The position numbers and the translations under genes are program-made. This document shows positions 55,166 through 64,000 of a stretch of DNA of 64,000 nt, in pieces. The notes beneath the pieces are model-generated. The model did no database searches. It was not told where the DNA came from and saw nothing but the letters and a program-made list of their open reading frames with translations. Position 1 is the first letter of the stretch. Each line of letters starts with the position of its first letter. Origin of the DNA: Lunularia cruciata (taxonomy: Eukaryota > Streptophyta > Marchantiopsida > Lunulariales > Lunulariaceae); NCBI GenBank assembly GCA_948567375.1, contig OX419756.1, positions 62,820,333 through 62,884,332 of the forward strand, written 5' to 3'.

Positions 55166-58100
55166 TCTGACAACCCGGCAAATATCACTTTTGCGGTAAT
55201 CGGGTAAGTAAAGTTCGTTCCTATAGAGATACGAGTCAAAATTTCCAAATACGAAGCAAAGTAATAATTTCAGTTCTTCTTGAGTTCTTCTTTAGTCTCT
55301 CAGGTAGACACCACACCCAGAAGAGAGTAACAAGCACTGACTTGCAGTCTTGTCACAAATTCACACTCCTTAATCACAACTCCATCAAATCTTTCCAAAC
55401 AATCTTGATTGTGATGATTCAGGCTCTCCAAAAATGGCACTTCACTGCAAAATGACTTCACCTCAGAATTGTGTTCCACCCCTTTAATGAAAGCACAACT
55501 TCCTTGATCGAAATTGCTTCACATCAACCTCGCACTGCACTCACAAATGCAGAATACTACCAACACTACAATTCCTTTCAGATCTGTCAATGCATTGCTC
55601 CGATTGCACTTCACTCAGGATCAAACAAACAGAATGAAGATCAAGGCTGTGGAATCCAATATCCAACAAGCACACTGACTTGCACTTTGAATTTCTTCAC
55701 ACACTCACAAACACAATTGCAAAGTTGATACTCAAAATCAAGCTCAAGCAACGAGCACTGCCTCACAGCACTTTGCTTTATCTATTTTCAGAAATTATGA
55801 GCACTGAACAACATTTCTTTGCAAATGACACTCTTAAGTAGTGAAGCAATCGACAGTTTTAACAACTATACCGTTCTACAACAACTCTTCTAACCTGCAG
55901 ATCCAAAATGACAATGCACCTCTTCATATCTACCTCTTCAAATCTCAAATCTGTTACTAATCCGATCCGATGTCTACTTTGTCATCGGCTTTCAAACCCA
56001 AACCCAAAGTAAATTTACTTCTTACTTTCCTGTCCTCAGGTTTCATATCTTCTACCTCTTCTACCAGATCCAACAATTTTCTTTCCTGATCTGAAATTGC
56101 ACTAGTGGGTAATCTATCTAACTCTTCATCTCTCAAACCACTCTTCTCTAATGTCTCCACCGGTAACTCCAAAGACATTTGCACTCCTATGTTATCTACT
56201 TCGGGTTTTGCTCTAACATCTTTCTGAAGTTTTTCTATTTTAATTTTCACTAAGTCTAATCTAATCGAAATGTTGTCTTCTTCCTCTAAGATCTTCTTGT
56301 CTACACGAGTTCTGAGACTAATTAACAAGGCATTCACATGTGTATCTTTTGCTTGTCTTTGCCTCATCTCTTGCACCAACAACTTCAACTCATGCAGCCT
56401 CTTCTCTTCAATCCGAACGTTGGCCTTTGTACTCAACATTGCATTCATCCTGAGGACAATTTCCATCAATGGCTCCAATCTCATCTTCCTCTCTCGTTCT
56501 CGATCCACAAGCCAGTCCTCCCTGTACATTGCCAATTCTGCTTTGAACTTGGCTTTCACCGTCTCCTTCTCCTTCTCCTTCTGTACAACCTTCTCCTCCT
56601 GATTACAAAGTAACTCTCGTAATCTCTCTTCTTCCCTATACTGTGCTGCCAACTCTTGTTGCCAGAGTTGCTTCTTCTTCTCGACACTCTCCATCACCCT
56701 ATGGAGCTCCTGATCCTTTGCAGCTACTCTCGCCATAGCATGGATAACTTCTACTCTTGAATCAGCAAACTGCTACTTCAAGATCTCATACTCAGCTACT
56801 TGTCTCTCCCTTGCTATGTTACTCTTCTTCACAAGATCCTCTCGATAATGCACTTCTCTCTTCAAGTCTTCAATTACCTGACTTCTCACTACTGCCTCCG
56901 CTTGTAGTACTTCTCTCTCTTCCTCACCTCAAGTTATACTCTTCTTCAACTCCGAGTTTTCTTCTTCCAGTCTTGCTAATACCTACAACACAATCTTCAC
57001 CTCTAGACAAGTTGACTGCATCTCCTTCTTCCTGTACTCTAGCTTTACTAACAACGGGCACACAACTTCTCACAGGTACTCCACTCCATCACTAGCAACT
57101 ACTTCAACCTATGGAGTGATCTCCTTCTTTACCTCTTCTTCTCCCGATACTCACCTTCTTCTCTATAGTCATCGTATCAAAATAGACGCCTTGCTTCCCA
57201 AGCTTTCATGTGCTTCTTCCTTCACCATACTTGGACCTGCTTTGTACTTCACCTTATGTCTCGAGCGAACTCCTCTCTGCACTGTGATCTTCTTCTCTTC
57301 GGGCTTAGTTACATCGTCTTCCAACTATGTGTTGTCCTCGGCTTTGATTTCTACTTGCACTTCTTCTTCTTCTGTAGCAGCCAGCGCCAATGTCATTTCT
57401 CCTCCTTCATTGTTGTCGCTACTTGTATCTCCACTCTATAGTGTTAGCTTGGGCTCCTCCTTGTGTTTTGAGTCTTTGGTCTTAAGCTCGGCATCACCTT
57501 CCGAGTCTTCATCCTCCGACTCGATCACCACCATACCTCACCTTGGGTTGCCTCTCCTGGTCTTCCAAGGTTTCTTTGTGACTTCGGCTTCACCCTGCCA
57601 ACTTCTCTTCTTTGAGTTTGGAGCACTCACTTTGATCTCCACGTTCTTCCCTGTCTTTGTATAGTAGTCATCGGTGCTCCTGATTTGCAAAATGTATTGC
57701 TGTTCCTCGACATTGACCTCCTTTCTCAAATTAGGATGGAAGTGCCACACCATCCGAGTTCGCTCCGCCGAGTTCAGCAGATTCAACCCGAGGTAGAAAT
57801 GCGTTGCAAACGGCACGATGTAGTGTGGAGGCGATTTTTCCTACAAATTCCACACCATTTGTCGTGTTCTCCCATGGAAACACCTTGCCCAATTGATTGG
57901 TTTTCCTGCAAATAACTTATGAAAGAACACCGCTTGGTGTTTCATCACATACGTGGTTCTCTTTAGCTTCAGGATGGCCATCAGCGCACTCACAATTCCT
58001 CTTCATAGGGTCTTTGTAGCTCTTGACTTTGTACCCATTCTTTATCCGCTTTGACGAGAATGCATCTCTCACTTCTTGAGTTTCTTGAGCTATCTCTCCC

Positions 58101-58935
58101 TTCCCCAAGAACGTGGCCCCCTGCTCCGAGCCTGCTTCCTTCCCAAGTACAAGTCTCCAATCTGACTTTGTCTAACAAGCCGGATTTCCTCTCTTCCCTT
58201 CCTCCTCGAGTCCATCGAGACACTTGCTCTCGATGATTTCTGTCATGAAACCTAGGAGGCTCACATTCCTGTTCCACGCCAAGAAAGTGATCCAAAGTCG
58301 GCTCAAGACTTTGATCCTAGCGATCATATCTAACTTCCAAATTGGATGATTTCTCACTGCAAATTCAGAGTTCTTCTTTCCTCCTCCCATCTCTTCTGCC
58401 TTCTCACTATCTCTCAATTTCACTCTCACGACTTCTCCCTTATACACTAATGTGATTCCAACTCTATTTCCCTTCCCATGATCACCTGCAAGACAACTTC
58501 TCAACGGCAAAGGAAAATTACTCGACATTTTGTCATTGCAAGTTCGATTTTTATAGAGTTGCACTTTCTTTGTCTTTCTTCACTTTGAGTTTCTATTGAG
58601 AAATCACACCTCACATGCACCTGTCACTGTCAATCAACCTTCGCGCGTATGGGCCGCCGGTTTTTGAATGGTCCCTTCTTGAATTTCTCACCCCGACAAA
58701 AGGTTGTTAGACGGTCTTTGCCTCGGGTTGAGCTCCCCCGATACAAAGACACCTTACTTTGGGTTGTATGCTGACAAGGCATTTTTGAGTACGTCGCCTT
58801 ATGACCCAAAGTCACTTTACTTTGGGTTTCATCCCGAAGACTCTTTTCTTCACCTTCTCCGGCCATACAGGCGCAATCCGACTTCTCTATACACGTCTTC
58901 TTCTTTATTTTGAAAAAAAACAAAAATTGTGGGCA
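55166..58935 (-). mobile_element. Near-complete solo family-A LTR in the family-C frame
   Basis: The duplication ATGGT (55161-55165 and 58936-58940) brackets 3770 bp that is LTR only. The end near 55166 reads TCTGACAACC on + instead of TGTGACAACC. The other end has lost about 4 bp of TGTGGTGCCCAC. The rest matches 10597-14378 throughout, including a TATA-like box at 58548-58555. Confidence 0.9.
55957..58528 (-). pseudogene. LTR-internal coiled-coil ORF in solo LTR, broken
   Basis: It starts MSSNFPLPL at 58528 and is open to about 58172. The C-terminal 259 residues are open (56736-55957, ending VDIGSD like the intact copy). The middle has stops and frameshifts near 58165, 58000, 57840, 57440 and 56770-57100. 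Landmarks FYLGLNLLNSAERTRMV and EKEKETVKAKFKAELAMYRED are clear. Confidence 0.86.
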
Positions 58936-58940
58936 ATGGT

Positions 58941-59763
58941 AGTCACAACACCTATTTTGTGATCAGCCACAAGAAAGGGAAGCATCCTTGACACCACAAT
59001 AGGAGGAAACTAGAACCAATGCGGCCCCCAATGGCTTATGAGGATCCAAAATTAAATTATGCTATGAATTACCAACCCTTATCAACCTAGGTTATTCACA
59101 TGTTGGAGCCAGTGTGGAAAGCTATGGAGGACCTATTGCCTACTTATTGGGAGATCAACCCGACCTTGATGGACAACAAATGCTTGATGGAACTTCTACA
59201 CTATCAAATTCAGAAGGCTATCTAGGATAAGCTTGTAGTGGAGAAGGAGTTGATCAAGGCCCACACCAGCATTGTATACCTAGAAGCTCAACTTACTCCA
59301 ATTCAAGAGCATTGCCAATACCAAGAACAAATGTTGAACCAAGTTGGGGTTTGAGAGCTCATGCCATTGGGACGAGGGTCTGTGTGGTTGTGGAAGGAAG
59401 AAATTGTCACCGTAACCAAACCCCAGCAAGCCGGACCAAGGAAAGAGAAATGGTCTTGAGTGCTAACCTGTCACAAGTTTGGGAGTTGGAGGCTATTGCA
59501 CACAAGGATGCAGAGCTGCAAAGAACTAGAGGAGAGCACAATGCCTTATCTACAAGCTACAAGGTGTTGAAGAAGGATATTGACATCATGTTGGAACAAT
59601 ACCAAGTGGAGTTGTATCAAGTCAAGGCCGAGCTTGCAATGATGAAGATAGGTACTGCCCTGAAAGAAAAAGCGTTCAAGGATTGCAAGGCAGCCCAAGA
59701 AGCAAAGTTCCAAGAGAAGGACAACAAAATGGCCCTAATGAAGAAGGGGATATCACTTACATG
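58941..59763 (+). pseudogene. Family-C coiled-coil frame, middle part
   Basis: After the duplication the frame continues with a Pro/Met-rich piece (MRPPMAYEDPKLNYAM) and then a coiled coil, open for 150 codons at 59312-59764 in a shifted frame (LELEAIAHKDAELQ-like heptads). It ends where unrelated integrase-like sequence approaches. Confidence 0.65.
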
Positions 59764-59989
59764 ACAACGGTTCTCCTAATTGGACTCCAATTTACTATTC
59801 AATCAAAGGGAGGTCCAAGTGTTGTATAGAGGAGATGAAGAAGAAGCACAAGGGGAAATTGAGTGCTAAGGATGAGGATGTAACATCTCTCAAGAACTAA
59901 ATGTTCCTTGTCTCTAGAACACCAAGGAAAAGTAGGCCCTCAACATAGATGTTAAAAAGGCCCAAATGCATGTTGAGGAACTAATCACA

Positions 59990-60900
59990 ATTGTCAGTAA
60001 CCACAATGACTATGAGCAGATCTTCTGCAAGTCAAGAAACCCACAAGCAAATGGTCAAGTCAAACAATCAAAGATCATTTTGTTAACAATCCTTAAAAAA
60101 TGGTAAGTTTAAATCTAACAGATTGGGACAAAAAACTTATATGTGAACTATGAGCTTACAGTACCATAGTAAAGCTTTCTATGGGCTTTACTACATTCCA
60201 ACTTGTCTATAGGCAAGAGGACACTTTTCACATCAAGTGCTTGATCTCATTGCTTAGAGTACTTATGAGCAATTCAACCAAGATGTCTAAGTCTGAAGAG
60301 GGAAAGATCACTAAAGAACTGGTTTTCTCAATGTATAACCTAATGGAAAAGTGTCTAAGTGTGTTTGCAATATGAAAAAGTGTCTACTTTGTATGCAATA
60401 CATCACCTCGGCCAAGCATAAAACCTATTTTGACTCCTACTTAAAATAAAGAAGATATGGTCTTAAAGTTCAATGACAAGGTTGGTTGGTTCCCTAACAA
60501 ATTTGTAGAAAAGTGGCTAGGTCCTTATTAAATATGGGAATTTTTTGACATTGAGTTAGTACAATTACAGATATTGGACAAAGAAGTTCTAGAGTCCCAT
60601 ACAAATAGCACAAATTGCAAACCTTACAGCATGCAATTCATTCTATTGTTAGGTAAGGAAGATTTTGCCAAATAATTCAATAGAAGAAACACCACCAAAA
60701 AGGATTCTACCACTAAGATGAAGGGGAGCCAAATGTTCAATAGGAGGATCAAGATGTTGACATTGGGTAAGACAATGAATTTCATCAAGAGATTGATGAC
60801 CTAGAAGGACTAGATCCAACTTGTATGAAATTACCAAATGTAGATGTCCTTGAAGAGAAGAGAAGGATGCTTGGGTTATTGCCAACAATAGACTAAGGAC
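59990..60900 (+). pseudogene. Integrase C-terminal fragment of another Ty3/gypsy family
   Basis: NPQANGQVKQSKIILLTILKK matches the conserved integrase Glu region (usually ...GQxE). DWDKK, then FQLVYRQE and a GPY-like (LGPY/KWLGPY) region near 60500-60540 follow. It lies inside the coiled-coil frame. It has many stops. Confidence 0.6.
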
Positions 60901-61099
60901 AAGTCGAGTGCATGGGACAATTTAGAGTGACTAAGATGAAAAGGAGGTTGGGTTATGGTGGCAAGAGCCTAGAGCATGCCTATAAATTAAAGTTTCAAAT
61001 CAGGATGGAGAGAACATGCAACCTCAGTCTCAAGGAATACATTACTTGTCTAGTGTGGTCTTTCCTTTGCTTGTGCAATTGTAAGAACAATTGCAGTAT

Positions 61100-62183
61100 T
61101 ACAAGAAGGATCATCCCAAGGTTCAAACAGAACTGCAATCCTACAAATGATGCAAATGCAGCAAGGGGTGTTAGAATCCAAGCTTGGCAAGGTACAGAGT
61201 AAAGCCAAGGCACTCCATATTGAATATGAAGTTTACAAGAGGTCACTAGAAGATTTATAGGGAGGTTATGATCAACATGGTAAGCATCTAGAATGGCAAC
61301 TAGAAGACTTAAAAGAAAAATGGAACAAGCTGCTAAAGGTGAAAGAGGAGTTGGATGCAATCTAGACCAAGCTAGCTCAATAGAAGATGAAAGATAAAAT
61401 GTAGGAAGCTAAGATCATAGAACTAAAAGCTGCTATAGTAAAGAAGGACAGGGATAGGGCAGCAAAAATCATGAGATTGAAAGAGGGGTAGAGATTGAAA
61501 AGTTGTATTGAGCAATTTGAAGCCAGGGTGGTTAAACACGATGCAAACATAGTGCTGCTGATTGAAAAACACTAAAAGAGAATTGAACACCTTTGAATTC
61601 AGTTGGTAGAAGAATGTCATTTGGACAGAAGCAATAAGAGGTTGCAAGAGGAGGAAATCAAACCAAGGTGCTGAAATTGGCAATCCATTGGTTCAAGGCA
61701 ATGTTGAGAACCAAGATAGATGCTGAATTGAAGGAGATGTATCTTCAAAAACTGCTCGTTGATCTTATAGAACGGGTAAATATGAAAGTAGGAGAAGTAG
61801 CTCATAATCTCTGGATTATATTAGATTTAGTGACACATTAAGTAAACAATATAGTTACTTTGTTGGCAAGTCATATTGAGAACCAAGCTAAGGTTTCTGA
61901 CTTTGGAGGGCAGTTCAACTTGGCTGAGTTCTTCACATTGCCTAGGAATAGTAGAGAGGTGGAGCAGGAGGTAACCCAACTAGCCATGAAAATTTTGGCA
62001 TCCAAAACCAAAGATAAGATTGTAGTAGAAGGTGTAGAATTTGGTATTAACTTTTCAAGGGTAGTTTCAATTGCAGAACCTTTACCTTCACTCAAAACTG
62101 ATGTAGCTTTGGAGTTGGAAGAAGAGAGGATAGTAGAAGGTCATAGTGAGGTAGTACCAATAGAGTCAGATCTAAATAGATAG
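61100..62183 (+). pseudogene. Family-C coiled-coil frame, C-terminal part
   Basis: Glu/Lys-rich heptad sequence with stops leads to a 107-codon open end (61860-62183) that terminates PIESDLNR, comparable to VDIGSD/VDIRSD at the end of the family-A frame. Confidence 0.62.
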
Positions 62184-62880
62184 CAGTTGCATATCCATAG
62201 TGCCAATTTTGCAAGGAGCGTTGCTTTATATTAGTGGAGTTGGTTGAAGTAGTTAGTAGTTTTGGTAGTTTCTATTAGTCCAACGTGCTCATGCTATTTT
62301 ATACCTGCATTTGTGGGAGTGTTGTGCTCAATAGGAGCAGAAGATGAAGTGTTGATGAAGTGCTTGTTGTTATTTATTAGTTCTAAGTGTAAATTGAATG
62401 TTGTTGTCTATTAATACTTGAAGAATTTTGGGGTGCAAGTGAAGGATTGTCAAGTGTTGGATTCAACATCTTTTAATTCCATTCAATGTTTGTGATCCTC
62501 AATGAAACACTTGCAAAGCAAGGCCTTGATGAATCCTCAAGAAATATAGTGTTGCTTGTACTTAGGCTTTGCAGAGAAAGTCAAGATGCATATGGAAAGT
62601 AATCTTGAATTGGGAAGTTGTACTTTTGAAGAAGAATGGAATATACTTCCAAGGTAAAGTTACTTTGTGACAAAGTAATTTACCTTGTATCAACTGAATA
62701 ATCACAATTGAGTATACTTTGAAGAGAAGTTGAAGAATTGTGATGTGGAATGACACTATTATTTGGAACGGGAAGTATTGCAAGTTGAGGTTGATTCAAA
62801 GGAACCTAGTTCTTTGTCTCAACAAACTGCACTTCAAACTGCTATAATGTCTTCAATTTCACTTACATAATAGATGTACC
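62184..62880 (+). repeat. Family-C LTR 3' end (non-coding)
   Basis: It parallels 2684-3475 in spacing and in short landmarks (GCAAGGCCTTGATGAATC, ATAGTGTTGCTTGTA, GGGAAGTTGTACTTTTG). No clear primer-binding site follows, so the end is probably eroded or deleted. Confidence 0.55.
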
Positions 62881-62889
62881 AAAATTATA

Positions 62890-63045
62890 AGGGGAAAAAA
62901 TGAGAAAAATACCTAGATGAATTCATTGAGGAGTTTAAGGCTTTTTTTATTACAAATAAGGAACATGATTCTCAAGATTGCTTACAAATCTTCCCAAGTC
63001 TCAAAAAGATCAGAGCTAGTTTACCCATGTTACTCAACTAGTGAA
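62890..63045 (+). pseudogene. gag: Family-A/C-type gag scrap
   Basis: LDEFIEEFKAFFITNKEHDSQD and IFPSLKK match the family-A gag at about 4243-4330. It is fused at about 63045 to family-B gag sequence. Confidence 0.65.
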
Positions 63046-64000
63046 ACCCAGTGGCTCCTAATCCAAACAAAGGTAAGGGAATATCATCTATAGATGTGGT
63101 TGAGAGCAAGTATGAGAAGAGGACTGCTCAAACTCCAAAGGTTTGAATTTGGTTATTTTGGCACAAGAGAAGAAGGGAGCTCATTTTGCAAAGAATGTAC
63201 ACTTTTCTCAAGAAAGAACTCCTAGTAAGGATACTCCTATGCCTAGTAGTAGCAATTGTGCTAGCATCTCAACACCATCAACAACAAAGATTGCAAGGAA
63301 GAAGTTGGGGATGGAGGAGTTCTTGATCTCAAATCAACAATGTAACTAGTGTGTTGGAGGATGTTAGTTGTCACAAGGCTAGCATCAAAGTGAGCCAACT
63401 GATCACTTTGAATCCTACCTTGAGAAAGGAGCTTAGAGGTGGTTTTAGTTCTACAAGGAGTAAGAGGAAGAAGAAAGTGAAAGCTACAATATCAATGGGG
63501 TTGGTGGATGTCAAACCAACACCATGGGAGGCTTGTGAATATGTTTCCAAGGTTGATGTGAGAGTGAATGGTCATAACATCAAAGATGCACTTGTTGATG
63601 GAGGATCTATAGTGAATACCATGTCAAAAATTTTAATGAAGAAGTTGGGTATGATACCTTCATAATTTGTGGTGAGCATGGCAAACAAGCAACAAGTTAA
63701 GCCAATAGAGGTGATGGATAAGGTGGTAGTTTCAGTTATGGGAGTTCATAATCTCATGATTTTCCAAGTCTTGAAGGATTCAAGCAATGGTTTTGCTTCT
63801 CAGGAGGCCATGGTTGACAACAAAACACACAATTGATCAATGGCACAAAGTGTACTTAAGGATTTCTCCATCAAAACATTAAGTTAAAATTCTTATGACC
63901 AACACTTTACACTCAAATATACCGTTTTCTGATTATTAGGAATCATTTTAGAAGAATGAGCTTCAAGTGTGGACACAAGTATTGAGGAAGAGACTTCCAT
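63046..64000 (+). pseudogene. Family-B gag end and protease, right edge
   Basis: It matches 9900-10596 and 16060 onward: PNPNKGKGI, VESKYEK, TPSTTKIARKKLGMEEFL, and the protease motif ALVDGGSIVNTMS followed by KLGMIPS. Frameshifts lie near 63120 and 63345 and a stop at 63663-63665. The acidic linker starts at the window edge. Confidence 0.85.

Larger units (their letters stand above)
53200..62880 (+). mobile_element. Family-C retroelement remnant interrupted by a solo family-A LTR
   Basis: This consists of a diverged LTR-type coiled-coil frame (53290-55165 and 58941-62183) and an LTR-end-like segment to about 62880. It is split by a solo family-A LTR (55166-58935), and it also contains an integrase fragment (about 59990-60900). 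The N-terminal part aligns with the minus copy at 42015-45500. Confidence 0.7.

Overview
The window looks like intergenic DNA from a large plant nuclear genome. It is a dense, nested pile of decayed Ty3/gypsy-type LTR retrotransposons around one retroelement-poor island of roughly 6-7 kb (about 45.7-52.1 kb) that holds one plausible small gene. The low gene density, the old degenerate copies and the deep nesting would suit a gymnosperm or another giant plant genome, but nothing seen here is diagnostic of the species. No tRNA, rRNA or CRISPR array was seen.

Layout. 1-21835: an outer family-A element on + (5' LTR to 3475, primer-binding site, gag, protease, later integrase, polypurine tract and the start of the 3' LTR). 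It is split by a family-B element (6691-19994, +), which is itself split by a second, minus-strand family-A element (10597-16059) with a perfect 5-bp target duplication. 21836-31617: a 3'-truncated family-B element on -, interrupted by a solo family-A LTR (26486-29609, perfect 5-bp duplication). 31618-40124: a rearranged, diverged family-A relative (A'). 40127-42014: a family-B 5' end. 42015-45500 (-) and 53200-62880 (+): two divergently oriented copies of a third related family (C), the second interrupted by another solo family-A LTR (55166-58935, 5-bp duplication). 62890-64000: a gag scrap fused to another family-B gag-protease piece.

Main result. Family-A LTRs are about 3.78 kb long and carry their own large open reading frame. 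In the copy at 11391-14018 (-) this frame is open for 875 codons and encodes a charged protein with a basic cluster, an acidic/serine-rich middle and a long coiled coil. The frame lies inside the LTR, not between pol and the LTR. This follows from three insertions whose 5-bp duplications bracket the whole unit, from two solo LTRs that carry it without any pol, from a polypurine tract directly before the unit, and from a primer-binding site directly after it. A conserved TATA-like box sits just upstream of the frame. Families A' and C carry diverged versions of the same protein.

Family B is different. It has LTRs of about 0.7 kb, a primer-binding site that matches the plant tRNA-Glu 3' end as I recall it, a 1.5-kb leader with its own zinc-knuckle reading frame before gag, and an otherwise standard gag-protease-RT-RNase H-integrase. 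All pol copies carry stops or frameshifts, so none looks autonomous.

The island holds a short, possibly secreted proline-rich protein (49940-50350). At least four independent local tandem duplications (units of about 65, 91, 461 and 341 bp) surround it, and there are several strong inverted repeats.
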